From an uncultured Prevotellaceae bacterium (GTDB lineage Bacteria > Bacteroidota > Bacteroidia > Bacteroidales > Bacteroidaceae), in contig ONJJ01000007.1 in the NCBI GenBank assembly GCA_900318115.1, forward strand, positions 1 through 64,000: 64,000 nt of DNA, read 5' to 3'. Every line of letters begins with the position of its first letter. Position 1 is the first letter of the stretch. Made by a program: the position numbers and the translations under genes. Of this stretch, positions 17,362 to 26,000 are shown piece after piece. The notes beneath the pieces are model-generated. The model searched no databases and was not told the DNA's origin. It saw only the letters and a list, made by a program, of their open reading frames with translations.

Positions 17362-18204
17362 TCAGAGGATGAAACCGTCGGGGACGGTACGATTGGATTT
17401 TTTGCGGTTGAGATGGCGCACCCATCCGATGACAATGCCCATGAAAGCGTCGGAGTGGCGGATTTCGTTGACATGCGATTCCTGCACGTCGATGAAGTAC
17501 CCTACGCGGAGGGTGTTTCTCTTGCACGGAATGTCTAATGTCAGCTGGTTGCGGAAGCGGCGGCCATTAAAGGGATGCGTCAGCCGGATGTTGTGATCCC
17601 TGTGGCCGAGGGAGAAAAGCTCATAGTAGCTCTGGCCGTAGGCAGGGGAGAACATTGCTCCAAGCAGTGCGAAGTCCATGTGGTAGCGCAATGCGAAATC
17701 GCGTCGCCAAAGGTGGAAACGGAAGATGGCACCAGCGGAAGCCGACAGCCGGATATTTGCCAATGCTTGCGCGGGATTGTTGCCGTTGCGGGTGTTGTAG
17801 AGCACTCCGAGGGTTCCTCCGATTTCCGGTCCTGCCATGAGGTGCCAGCGTCGGCCCAGTGCCCAGTCGTAGAGCCAGGCATGGTCATAATGAACCTGTC
17901 CGCCGATGAAATCTGCGTTCAAAGCAGGGCTGCTGCTCTTGCTGACGTTCAACTGAACGAGCGACTGGCTGAAGACCTTTCCGCCGAGGATATGCGTCCG
18001 CCGCAGCCCTTCGTGGATGACGGAGAACTGGCTGCCTTCGTACTGAAGGGGAGATAGGTAGGTGTCCTGCTGGTAGGCAGCTCCAAGACCGAACAGCGTG
18101 GCGTGGGTGGAGAAGCGGCGAATGGTGTCTGTTGCTGTGTTGGTGTCCTGTGCGGCGGCAATATTGCAAACCAGCAGGCTGAGGATTACGAGGCGGCGAA
18201 TCAT
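17362..18204 (-). CDS. Exported DUF3316-like protein
   Basis: The 280-residue protein has a signal peptide (MIRRLVILSLLVCNIAAAQ) and then alternating hydrophobic/polar strands rich in aromatic residues (FGLGAAYQQDTYLSPLQYEG, WHLMAGPEIGGTLGVLYN, FALRYHMDFALLGAMFSP), as in a small outer-membrane beta-barrel. It resembles the Bacteroidota DUF3316 family, whose function is not known. Its start overlaps the end of the topoisomerase gene by four bases, which indicates translational coupling. Confidence 0.65.
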   Translation of the reverse strand: MIRRLVILSLLVCNIAAAQDTNTATDTIRRFSTHATLFGLGAAYQQDTYLSPLQYEGSQFSVIHEGLRRTHILGGKVFSQSLVQLNVSKSSSPALNADFIGGQVHYDHAWLYDWALGRRWHLMAGPEIGGTLGVLYNTRNGNNPAQALANIRLSASAGAIFRFHLWRRDFALRYHMDFALLGAMFSPAYGQSYYELFSLGHRDHNIRLTHPFNGRRFRNQLTLDIPCKRNTLRVGYFIDVQESHVNEIRHSDAFMGIVIGWVRHLNRKKSNRTVPDGFIL

Positions 18205-20897
18205 TGGTCGAAGAGGTTGAATTGGCCAGTAAGGGGGTCTATACTGCCTTCGCGGGCAGGCTCTGGTGAAGTAAACTCCTCGGAATCGCCGGGAGCATCG
18301 GGGGTGTCGGAATTGTCGGGATCCTCATCGGCGTCTTCAGGTGAGCCCTCGGGGGTGGTGGCCTCGGGCCATCGGGTGGGCTCCAGTTCTTCGACAGAAT
18401 CTACGGCGAGTGTGGTGATTCTCTTTCCGCGAGCCTTGAAACTCTTTTGCCCGATGAACTGCTCGGCATCGATTTCCAGCGGGTCGCGGAAATCGTCGGG
18501 TGCTCCGTAGTGGACCAACAGACGTGGATAGACGGTTTCTGTCAGCAGCAGCAGGCGGCTGGCAGGGTTGTCGCCGAGGAAGTTCTGGTGGCGTGTGCTG
18601 GTTTCAAGGGCAAAGCGCTTGAGGTAGGGGAAGCCTTGGTCGGCATCGAAGAACGCTGCGGTCCACACCTTCTGAGGATCGTACTTCTCGATACGAAGGA
18701 TGTTCTGCTCGTAGTGGTTGTTGACGTCGAAGTTGGTGGTGTAGAACTCGCCGTTGTCGAGGATGACGAGGATGACTTCGTCCGAGTGGAACTCGCCCAG
18801 GTACTGCCCGTGGTCATCGTAGTTCAGGCGCTTGACGTCGTGGTCGAACCATACCTTGCGGCCGCCCAGGGTGGAACTGCCGTGGCTCTTCAGACCGATG
18901 CGCTCCACGTCGAGTTTCGTCAGCAGATTACCCATGGAGCTGCGCCCCTTAATCATAATCTGGCTGAAGTCCTTGTCGAAGAACGCACGCTTGAGTTTGG
19001 GGTTGGGTTTGAGGCTGACCTTGATGACCTCTGCCTCGCCATTGGGGTTCGCGGTGAAATAGACCACGCGGCTGCCGGGCTTGCCCTGGGTGAGGTCGTA
19101 CTCGCGGTCGCGTGTGACGCTGGTGACGTTGAAGCGTTTGATGTAGTAAGCCCCGTCGCGCCCGTCGCGGTAAACGCAATTATAGATGTTGCGGGTGTCG
19201 CCTTTCTTGAAAATCGCCACATGGATGATCTGGCACTTGCGTTTCTCGGCCTTGGAACGCTCCGTCTCACCGACGAAGACCTTCTCGCCGATTCGGATTA
19301 CCTTGTAGGTGCCGTCCTTGTAGAAGATGATGACATCATCGATGTCCGAGCAGTTGCAGACGAATTCGTCCTTCTTCAGACTGGTACCGATGAAGCCTTC
19401 TTCGCGGTTGATGAAGAGTTTCTGGTTCGCCTCCACCACCTTGGATGCAACGATGCTGTCGAAGCTTCGTATCTCCGTCAGGCGAGGGTGTTCCTTACCA
19501 TATTTATCTTGGATGAACCGGAACCAGTTGGTGGTCACTTCCACCATGTGCTGCAGGTCGTGGTCTATACTTGCCACTTCGTCCTTCATCCGGGCGATGG
19601 CCTCGTCGGCCTTGTCTTTGTTGAACTTGGCTATGCGTTGCATCTTGATTTCCAACAGGCGCAGGATGTCATCCTTCGTGACTTCGCGCACGAATTGCGG
19701 ATAAAAAGGTGTCAGTCGTTCGTCGATGTATTCACAGAGTTCGTCCGTGGAGTTTGCGTTCTCGAAAGGCTTTCCCTTGTAGATGCGTTCCTCGATGAAG
19801 ATACGTTCGAGGGAGGCAAAGTGCAGGGCTTCCATCAGCTCTCCCCGCCGGATGAGCAGTTCCTTGCGCAGGAGTTCCTTGGTGTTGTCCACGGAACGGC
19901 GCAGCACCTCGCTGACGGTGAGGAAGCAGGGCTTGTTCTCGTCGATGACGCAGCAGTTGGGGGAGATGGAGATCTCGCAGTCCGTGCAGGCGTACAGGGC
20001 ATCGATGGTCTTGTCGGGGCTGGCGCCGGGTTGCAGGTGGACGAGTATCTCCACGTTGGCGGCTGTCATGTCCTCGACCTTCCGCACCTTGATATTTCCT
20101 TTTTCGGCAGCCCGGAGGATGCTGTCGATGAACTGGCTCGGTTCTTTGGGCGAACCCGTTGTCCTGCCGTAGGGTATCTCGGTGATGGCCAAAGTCTTGC
20201 TGTCGCGCTTTTCAATCTTGGCGCGCACCCTGACACTGCCGCCTCGCTGTCCGTCGTTGTATTTCGCTACATCAATGCTGCCTCCCGTGGGAAAGTCAGG
20301 GTAGAGCTGGAAGGGCTCGTCGTGGAGATAGGCAATGGCCGCCTCGCACAGCTCATTGAAGTTGTGCGGAAGGATTTTGGAATTCAGGGTGGTGGCGATG
20401 CCTTCAGCCCCCTGGGCCAGTAGCAGCGGGAATTTCACGGGTAGGTAGATGGGTTCCTTGTTGCGGCCGTCGTAGCTGAGTTTCCACTCGGTGGTCTTAG
20501 GATTGAAGCAGACGTCCAGCGCGAATTTAGAGAGGCGCGCTTCGATGTATCGGCCTGCAGCTGCATCGTCGCCCGTGAGGATGTTGCCCCAGTTGCCTTG
20601 GCAGTCGATGAGAAGCCCTTTCTGCCCAAGCTGCACCAAGGCGTCCTTGATACTGGCATCGCCGTGCGGGTGGAACTGCATGGTGTGTCCAACGATGTTC
20701 GCCACTTTGTTGTACCGTCCGTCGTCCATACGCTTCATCGAGTGCAGAATACGGCGCTGCACGGGCTTGAAACCGTCGCCGATGTGGGGTACTGCACGAT
20801 CGAGAATGGTATAGGATGCGTAGTCCAAAAACCACGTCTGGTACATTTGGGCCAGATGGTGAGTGATGCTGTCCGGCACCATGGTTTTATCGTCCAT
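18201..20897 (-). CDS. parC: DNA topoisomerase IV-like / gyrase subunit A
   Basis: The 898-residue type IIA topoisomerase A subunit has the N-terminal breakage-reunion domain with HPHGDASIKDALVQL (76-90) and the catalytic Tyr117 in GRYIEARLSK. The position matching E. coli GyrA Ser83 is Ala81. The C-terminal beta-pinwheel begins near residue 500. The last 70 residues are acidic and low in complexity, ending GQFNLFDQ, which resembles a sliding-clamp-binding peptide. The protein decatenates or relaxes DNA with its B subunit, which is not in the window. ParC is preferred over GyrA because the GyrA-box motif is not seen. Confidence 0.85.
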   Translation of the reverse strand: MDDKTMVPDSITHHLAQMYQTWFLDYASYTILDRAVPHIGDGFKPVQRRILHSMKRMDDGRYNKVANIVGHTMQFHPHGDASIKDALVQLGQKGLLIDCQGNWGNILTGDDAAAGRYIEARLSKFALDVCFNPKTTEWKLSYDGRNKEPIYLPVKFPLLLAQGAEGIATTLNSKILPHNFNELCEAAIAYLHDEPFQLYPDFPTGGSIDVAKYNDGQRGGSVRVRAKIEKRDSKTLAITEIPYGRTTGSPKEPSQFIDSILRAAEKGNIKVRKVEDMTAANVEILVHLQPGASPDKTIDALYACTDCEISISPNCCVIDENKPCFLTVSEVLRRSVDNTKELLRKELLIRRGELMEALHFASLERIFIEERIYKGKPFENANSTDELCEYIDERLTPFYPQFVREVTKDDILRLLEIKMQRIAKFNKDKADEAIARMKDEVASIDHDLQHMVEVTTNWFRFIQDKYGKEHPRLTEIRSFDSIVASKVVEANQKLFINREEGFIGTSLKKDEFVCNCSDIDDVIIFYKDGTYKVIRIGEKVFVGETERSKAEKRKCQIIHVAIFKKGDTRNIYNCVYRDGRDGAYYIKRFNVTSVTRDREYDLTQGKPGSRVVYFTANPNGEAEVIKVSLKPNPKLKRAFFDKDFSQIMIKGRSSMGNLLTKLDVERIGLKSHGSSTLGGRKVWFDHDVKRLNYDDHGQYLGEFHSDEVILVILDNGEFYTTNFDVNNHYEQNILRIEKYDPQKVWTAAFFDADQGFPYLKRFALETSTRHQNFLGDNPASRLLLLTETVYPRLLVHYGAPDDFRDPLEIDAEQFIGQKSFKARGKRITTLAVDSVEELEPTRWPEATTPEGSPEDADEDPDNSDTPDAPGDSEEFTSPEPAREGSIDPLTGQFNLFDQ

Positions 20898-20926
20898 ATA
20901 GAAGCTTATAATGATGATTTTGCGCG

Positions 20927-20934
20927 CAAAGGTA
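20927..20934 (-). promoter_or_regulatory. -7 box of the parC gene
   Basis: TACCTTTG on the minus strand, about 30 bp before the start at 20897. Just upstream of it (20938-20975) is the low-complexity run AGTTTAAAGT/CTAAAG. Confidence 0.6.
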
Positions 20935-21008
20935 ATAAAAAGTTTAAAGTTTAAAGTCTAAAGTCTAAAGTTTTTGCCTGTCCTTGCTACTTTTTCCCCC
21001 TTTTTCCT

Positions 21009-21016
21009 TACCTTTG
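21009..21016 (+). promoter_or_regulatory. -7 box of glyS
   Basis: TACCTTTG followed by GCGCCC, about 70 bp before the glyS start. A CTTG at 20983-20986 is a weak -33 candidate with 22-bp spacing. Confidence 0.6.
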
Positions 21017-21084
21017 CGCCCGCAAACTCATTAAACATTAAACAATAAACATTAAAAAACTGCGGTGCAAGCCGCTTCAAGAAC

Positions 21085-22629
21085 ATGGCACAGCAAGAAG
21101 ACGTTTTCAAGAAAATAGTTTCCCACTGCAAGGAGTACGGATTCGTGTTCCCCTCCAGCGATATCTACGATGGACTCGGCGCCGTCTATGACTACGGACA
21201 GAACGGCGTGGAGCTCAAGAACAACATTAAGCAATACTGGTGGCAGTCCATGGTGCTCCTGCATCAGAACATCGTCGGCATCGATGCCGCTATCTTCATG
21301 CATCCTACAACCTGGAAGGCCAGTGGACACGTCGATGCCTTCAACGATCCCCTCATCGACAACCGCGACTCGAAGAAGCGCTACCGCGCAGATGTTCTCA
21401 TTGAGGACCAAATGGCCAAGTACGACGAGAAGATCCAGAAGGAAGTCGCCAAGGCCAAGAAACGTTTCGGCGATGCCTTTGACGAACAGCAGTTCCTCAG
21501 CACCAATGGACGCGTGCTGGAACTTGCTGCCAAGCGCGATGCCCTGCACGAGCGTTATCAGAAGGCCATGAACGCCAATGACCTGGCCGAACTCAAGCAG
21601 ATCATCCTCGACGAGGAAATCGTGTGCCCCATCAGCGGCACCCGCAACTGGACCGATGTCCGCCAGTTCAACCTGATGTTCAAGACCGAGGTGGGCAGTA
21701 CTGCCGAAGGTACCAATACCATCTACCTCCGCCCGGAGACTGCACAGGGTATCTTCGTCAACTACCTCAACGTCCAGAAGACCGGCCGCATGAAGCTGCC
21801 TTTCGGTATCGCGCAGATCGGTAAGGCGTTCCGCAACGAAATCGTCGCCCGTCAGTTCATCTTCCGTATGCGCGAGTTCGAGCAGATGGAGATGCAGTTC
21901 TTCGTCAAACCCGGTACCGAACTCGACTGGTTCGCCAAGTGGAAGCAGACCCGTATGGCCTGGCATCTGGCATTGGGCTTCGGCGCTGAGAACTACCGCT
22001 TCCATGACCACGACAAGCTGGCTCACTATGCCAACGCCGCCACGGACATCGAGTTCCATATGCCCTTCGGCTTCAAGGAGGTGGAAGGTATTCACTCCCG
22101 CACCAACTTCGACCTCAGTCAGCACGCCAAGTACAGCGGCAAGAAGATCGAGTACTTCGACCCCGAGACCAACGAGAGCTACACGCCGTTCGTCATCGAG
22201 ACCTCCATCGGTGTCGATCGTATGTTCCTCAGCGTCATGTGCCACAGCTACTGCGAGGAGCAGCTGGAAAACGGCGAGACGCGCGTTGTGCTGCGCCTGC
22301 CGGCAGCCCTGGCTCCCGTCAAACTTGCCGTGCTGCCGCTGGTGAAAAAGGACGGACTGCCCGAAATCGCTCAGGAAATCGTCAACGACCTCCGCTTCCA
22401 TTTCAACTGCAAGTACGATGAGAAGGACACCATCGGCAAGCGCTATCGCCGTATGGACGCTATTGGTTGCCCCTACTGCGTCACCATCGACCACGATACG
22501 CTCAACGACCATTGTGTCACCTTGCGCGACCGCGACACGATGGAGCAACACCGTGTGCCCATCGCCGACCTCCGTGGCATCATCGAAGACAAGGTCAGCA
22601 TCACCAGCCTGCTGAAGAAACTGCTTTAA
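21085..22629 (+). CDS. glyS: Glycyl-tRNA synthetase (alpha2, class II)
   Basis: The 514-residue enzyme is the single-chain dimeric GlyRS. Class II motifs are visible: motif 1/2 region with GIAQIGKAFRNEIVARQFIFRMREFEQ and motif 3 near FVIETSIGVDRMFL; the anticodon-binding domain starts at APVKLAVLPLVKKDG. N-terminal KIVSHCKEYGFVFPSSDIYDG is typical. It charges tRNA-Gly in the cytoplasm. An FKBP-like lipoprotein gene follows 73 bp downstream. Confidence 0.95.
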   Translation: MAQQEDVFKKIVSHCKEYGFVFPSSDIYDGLGAVYDYGQNGVELKNNIKQYWWQSMVLLHQNIVGIDAAIFMHPTTWKASGHVDAFNDPLIDNRDSKKRYRADVLIEDQMAKYDEKIQKEVAKAKKRFGDAFDEQQFLSTNGRVLELAAKRDALHERYQKAMNANDLAELKQIILDEEIVCPISGTRNWTDVRQFNLMFKTEVGSTAEGTNTIYLRPETAQGIFVNYLNVQKTGRMKLPFGIAQIGKAFRNEIVARQFIFRMREFEQMEMQFFVKPGTELDWFAKWKQTRMAWHLALGFGAENYRFHDHDKLAHYANAATDIEFHMPFGFKEVEGIHSRTNFDLSQHAKYSGKKIEYFDPETNESYTPFVIETSIGVDRMFLSVMCHSYCEEQLENGETRVVLRLPAALAPVKLAVLPLVKKDGLPEIAQEIVNDLRFHFNCKYDEKDTIGKRYRRMDAIGCPYCVTIDHDTLNDHCVTLRDRDTMEQHRVPIADLRGIIEDKVSITSLLKKLL

Positions 22630-22637
22630 GTAGTCCC

Positions 22638-22668
22638 GCCCCTAACCCCTCCCCGAGGGGAGGGGAAT
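22638..22668. repeat. GC-rich palindromic repeat, copy 1
   Basis: CCCCTCCCC (22646-22654), GA, GGGGAGGGG (22657-22665), preceded by GCCCCTAA. The inverted form of this element appears at 61684-61716. There is no T-tract, so a repeat is more likely than a terminator. Confidence 0.65.
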
Positions 22669-22702
22669 TATTGCTGTCCAAAAACTGTAAACGTAATCCG
22701 AA

Positions 22703-23407
22703 ATGATCAAAATCGTAAGACAAGCCGCGAAGATAACAGCGTCCTCCTTTATTGGGAGGGCGGGGGGAGTGTCCTTTCTTTTGTTCTTTTCCCTGATGCT
22801 ATTATCCTCCTGCAGTGAGGATACCCCAGAATATAATCCTTATTATGACTGGCAGTCGCGCAATGCCACATGGTATCGGCAGGTTGCGGACTCCGCCCGT
22901 ACGGCCATCAGTCAGGCACGCCGTCAGTACGGCGACCTTTGGCAGCAGCATTGCAACTGGCGGATGTACAAGTCTCTGCAGCTCAGCCAGACCACACAGA
23001 GTGGAGTCACCGAGGATAGCATTTGTGTGCGCATCCTTAGCAATGGAGCCGGCAGTTTTTCTCCCACCTACGCCGACAGCGTGCGCGTCTGTTTCCGCGG
23101 TTGGCTCATGCCCACTCCCAGCGAGCAGGGGACATTGCAGGAGACCACTTTCACCCAGACTTACTATGGGGATTACAATCCGGCTACAGCTGCACCCCAG
23201 CTGGCTGCCGTCGGAGGCTTCAAGGATGGTTTCTCCACAGCATTGCAGTATATGGTCGCGGGTGATGACTGGATGGTCTATATCCCGCAGGAACTCTTCT
23301 ATGGCAGCTTGGACCAAGATGCTATCCCTGCCTACAGCGCTGTCCGCTTCCGTATTCAACTCGTAGCGATATATCCCTCCGGAACCGATGTGCCGGCTTG
23401 GAAGTGA
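22703..23407 (+). CDS. FKBP-type peptidyl-prolyl isomerase-like lipoprotein
   Basis: The 234-residue protein has a long N-terminal region with a lipobox-like LMLLSSC (Cys37) and a C-terminal FKBP-like core: DSVRVCFRGWLM, VGGFKDGFSTALQYMVAGDDWMVYIPQELFYG and YSAVRFRIQLVAIYP, matching the order of FKBP strands and the G-W/Y-D-W-x-V-Y-I-P segment. It probably assists folding of exported proteins. Residues about 12-24 are encoded by a GC-rich stretch (22742-22774) resembling a palindromic repeat, which may have lengthened the signal sequence. The signal context is plausible but the start is not certain. Confidence 0.75.
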   Translation: MIKIVRQAAKITASSFIGRAGGVSFLLFFSLMLLSSCSEDTPEYNPYYDWQSRNATWYRQVADSARTAISQARRQYGDLWQQHCNWRMYKSLQLSQTTQSGVTEDSICVRILSNGAGSFSPTYADSVRVCFRGWLMPTPSEQGTLQETTFTQTYYGDYNPATAAPQLAAVGGFKDGFSTALQYMVAGDDWMVYIPQELFYGSLDQDAIPAYSAVRFRIQLVAIYPSGTDVPAWK

Positions 23408-23457
23408 CCTTCTTTTGAGATACCGGTAATTAACGGGACGCACCTGTTAAATTACAT

Positions 23458-23503
23458 CTGGGGGCTGCTTGTCAATAATCAAGCAGCCCCCAGAAGCTTT
23501 TTT
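23458..23503 (+). terminator. Intrinsic terminator after the FKBP-like gene
   Basis: A perfect 14-bp stem, CTGGGGGCTGCTTG pairing with CAAGCAGCCCCCAG, has an 8-base loop and is followed by AAGC and six T. Confidence 0.9.
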
Positions 23504-23525
23504 ATGGGTGTATTCGGGTGGGTGT

Positions 23526-25151
23526 TTACGGATGGGTGAGCGTCAGGCGCAGCGTACCTACATAGCGGCCGTTCTTTCCCATCTGGTTGTCGGGAACCGG
23601 GATGCCATCGGCATTTTGCAGTACTTGCGGACTGCGGAAGTAGGTGTGGCTGTGTCCTCCCAGCACAATGTCGATGTTGCGGGTGGCGGGAATGAGGTCC
23701 TCGTCGCTGACCGTTGCCACCTGCCATCCGAGGTGCGAGAGGCAGATGACGAGGTCGCATTTCTCCTCGTTCTTCAGATAGTCGGCCACGGGTTGGGCTG
23801 CTTCGATGGGGTCGGTGTAGGTGACGCCTTTGCAGGTGTTAGCAGCCACCAGTCCTTCCAATTCTGGCGAGACGCCGAGGACTCCGATTCTCAGGCCGCT
23901 ACGTTTCAGGATGACGTAAGGCTTGACCAGTCCTTCCGCAGCGGTGCCGGTGAAGTCGTAGTTGCAGCAGACGATGGGGAACTTGGCCAACCGGAAGATG
24001 CGGGCCATGTTCTCCACACCGTAGTCAAATTCGTGGTTGCCAATGGTGGCGGCGTCGTAGCCGATGAAATTCATCAGTCCAACCTCCACGTTGCCGTGGT
24101 ACAGGCTGTAGTAAGCAGACCCCTGGGAGAAGTCGCCGCAGTCGAAGAGCAGCAGGCCTGGATTCTTCTTTCGCAAGTCGCGCAGCAGGGCGGCACGGCG
24201 GAGGTAGCCACCCTTGTCGGCTTGGGCAGTGTCGGCCAGCAGGGGACTCAGGGGTTCGATGCAGGAGTGGGTGTCGTTGGTGTGGACCACAAGGAGTTCT
24301 TTTGTGTCTGTGCCCCCTGGCGTCCGTATTTCTATTGGTGCGGGGTCATCGCCGACTTCAGCATGTCGCACCTTCAGAGGTGCTTCGCCCTCATTCACTT
24401 CCACGATGCGTCCTTCTATGGCGGCAGTGGCTTTCTGCCCCTTGGCATCGAGCAGTCGCAGGTGCTCCATCAATGCCTCGTTCACGGTTTGGTCTGTGTC
24501 CGTGCGGTCCACAGAACGCTTGAAGGCGTGGAGCTTGTCGTTGCCATCGGCCAGATAGTCCAGGGTAGCGATGGTGTAGAGGCGCCCAGGGTCTATGTTC
24601 TCGCCATTGACCTTGGCACTCTTGAGCTGACCGCCACGGGTGATGACGAGGCGCACGCTGGAACTGACGCCTTCGCCGTGGACCTCAGCGATGTTTTCCA
24701 TGAGATCGAGCAGGTCGCTTCCCTTGAGCGTGAGGATGGTGAAGAAGTTCTCGAAGGGGGAGATGGCGAGGATATCGCCTCGGCGCACCGTGCCCTGGGG
24801 CATGGCGGCGCGCAGACCTCCCATATTGCAGATGCCCAGGTCGGGGGCGTAGCCCATCCGTTTTCCTGTAGCCACCAGCGCGTCGGCCACCCAGTTGCTG
24901 AGCAGACTCTCGGGCCTGCCGCCAGTCATGAAGAGCTCACTCTGACCGACATAGGGCGACCGCAGGCTGTCCACGCCGATGAGGTAGGGCTTGAGAAATT
25001 CCACGGCTTCGGCCACGGGGTTGGCATCCAGGGCGCGGGTGACTTCGATGCGCTCCGGAACGACACTCTGGAGCGTGTACGCTTCGTGCCGACAGCTGCC
25101 TGTCAGGATCAGCAAGGAGCACAGAAATGTGATGGAAAGAGACTTTTTCAT
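23526..25151 (-). CDS. Exported 5'-nucleotidase with the two domains in reverse order
   Basis: Start at 25151 (MKKSLSITFLCSLLILTGSC: lipoprotein signal, Cys20). Residues about 30-255 are the C-terminal 5'-nucleotidase domain type (FMTGGRPESLLSNWVADAL, NMGGLRAAMPQGTVRRGD, ILAISPFENFFTILTLKGSDL). The metallophosphatase follows from about residue 287: VVHTNDTHS, FDCGDFSQGS, GNHEFDYG (about 370) and GGHSHTYF (about 498). Usual UshA/5'-nucleotidases have the opposite order, and many Bacteroidales encode the two domains as neighbouring genes, so this looks like a gene fusion. It probably hydrolyses nucleotides in the periplasm or at the surface. The metal ligands all appear present. Confidence 0.85.
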   Translation of the reverse strand: MKKSLSITFLCSLLILTGSCRHEAYTLQSVVPERIEVTRALDANPVAEAVEFLKPYLIGVDSLRSPYVGQSELFMTGGRPESLLSNWVADALVATGKRMGYAPDLGICNMGGLRAAMPQGTVRRGDILAISPFENFFTILTLKGSDLLDLMENIAEVHGEGVSSSVRLVITRGGQLKSAKVNGENIDPGRLYTIATLDYLADGNDKLHAFKRSVDRTDTDQTVNEALMEHLRLLDAKGQKATAAIEGRIVEVNEGEAPLKVRHAEVGDDPAPIEIRTPGGTDTKELLVVHTNDTHSCIEPLSPLLADTAQADKGGYLRRAALLRDLRKKNPGLLLFDCGDFSQGSAYYSLYHGNVEVGLMNFIGYDAATIGNHEFDYGVENMARIFRLAKFPIVCCNYDFTGTAAEGLVKPYVILKRSGLRIGVLGVSPELEGLVAANTCKGVTYTDPIEAAQPVADYLKNEEKCDLVICLSHLGWQVATVSDEDLIPATRNIDIVLGGHSHTYFRSPQVLQNADGIPVPDNQMGKNGRYVGTLRLTLTHP

Positions 25152-25175
25152 AAGGTAATAGTGCGATTTTGCGGG

Positions 25176-25183
25176 CAAAGATA
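25176..25183 (-). promoter_or_regulatory. -7 box of the nucleotidase gene
   Basis: TATCTTTG on the minus strand, about 25 bp before the start at 25151. Confidence 0.6.
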
Positions 25184-25257
25184 CACAAAAATGCACAAAA
25201 AGCAGTGCTCTGAAGCAAAAACTTTCCACTTTGGACTCTCAACTCTCGACTTTTTTG

Positions 25258-25265
25258 TACCTTTG
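25258..25265 (+). promoter_or_regulatory. -7 box of rplS
   Basis: TACCTTTG followed by GCACCC. A TTTG at 25230-25233 is 24 bp upstream, longer than the usual 19-21 bp. Confidence 0.55.
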
Positions 25266-25357
25266 CACCCGCTTTCCGCTTGGGTCGCTGGCAGGATGCA
25301 GAGTTCCCTGTTATGCCCTCGCGTGACCGACACAACAATTTAACCCATTCAAAACAA

Positions 25358-25726
25358 ATGGCAGACTTAATCAAAATTGCTGAAGAAGCATTTGCTACCG
25401 GCAAGACCTACCCGAAGTTCAAGGCAGGTGACACAGTGACCGTAGCTTACAAAATTGTCGAGGGTAACAAGGAACGTATCCAGCTCTATCGTGGCGTGGT
25501 CATCAAGATCAGCGGTCACGGAGACCAGAAGCGTTTCACGGTTCGCAAGATGAGCGGCACCGTGGGCGTGGAGCGTATCTTCCCCATCTCGAGCCCGAAC
25601 ATCGATAGCATTACCGTCAATAAGGTCGGTAAGGTGCGTCGTGCCAAGCTCTACTATCTGCGTGGCCTCACGGGTAAGAAAGCCCGCATCGCCGAGAAGC
25701 GTGCTGCTGCTCCTGCACAGGACTAA
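25358..25726 (+). CDS. rplS: 50S ribosomal protein L19
   Basis: The 122-residue protein begins [12 protein letters not shown] and carries the L19 core: [54 protein letters not shown] and [27 protein letters not shown]. Length is normal. It belongs to the 50S subunit at the interface with 30S. A strong terminator follows, so it appears to be a single-gene unit. Confidence 0.97.
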   Translation: MADLIKIAEEAFATGKTYPKFKAGDTVTVAYKIVEGNKERIQLYRGVVIKISGHGDQKRFTVRKMSGTVGVERIFPISSPNIDSITVNKVGKVRRAKLYYLRGLTGKKARIAEKRAAAPAQD

Positions 25727-25780
25727 GCCCATCGCTTCTGCCGCAGACACAACGCTGCACCCGCAGACAAGACACTGCAA

Positions 25781-25816
25781 AGCCGCCTCGGAAGTTGTTC
25801 CGGGGCGGCTCTTTTT
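25781..25816 (+). terminator. Intrinsic terminator of rplS
   Basis: AGCCGCCTCGGAA pairs with TTCCGGGGCGGCT (one mismatch) around a short GTTG loop; CTTTTT follows. Confidence 0.85.
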
Positions 25817-25889
25817 GGTGACAAAAGAGAACTTTAATGCCGCTTCTCATTATTTTTAGGTATTAAAAGTGCAAAAAAAAGCCAAAATA

Positions 25890-25921
25890 TTTGTGCGGCT
25901 CATCGAAAGTGAGTATCTTCG
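25890..25921 (+). promoter_or_regulatory. Promoter of the ferredoxin gene
   Basis: TTTG (25890-25893), 20 bp, TATCTTCG (25914-25921). The -7 box differs from TAnnTTTG at one position. Confidence 0.6.
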
Positions 25922-25961
25922 CGCCGACGAAAGGGGCAAAAACGCCCTCCAGACAAAAGAC

Positions 25962-25990
25962 TTACTCATACTCTACTCTAAACTCTAAAT
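25962..25990 (+). repeat. CTCTAAACT-type leader repeat before ferredoxin
   Basis: ACTCATACTCTACTCTAAAC and then CTCTAAATTC lie between promoter and start codon, in the sense orientation. It is a short version of the metY and cysK leaders. Confidence 0.6.
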
Positions 25991-26000
25991 TCAAAGAACT

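Noticed and set aside
18447-20423. 658-codon open frame on the plus strand opposite the topoisomerase gene
   Set aside because: It is antisense to a clear ParC-like gene, and its translation is low-complexity (V, G, L, D rich) with no family motifs. GC-rich codon use produces such shadow frames.
22638-22668. Palindrome as the glyS terminator
   Set aside because: The stem is strong but no T-tract follows on either strand, and a related copy exists at 61684; a dispersed repeat is more likely.
23469-25343. 624-codon frame opposite the nucleotidase gene
   Set aside because: It covers the whole opposite-strand gene and two promoters, and its translation shows no protein family.
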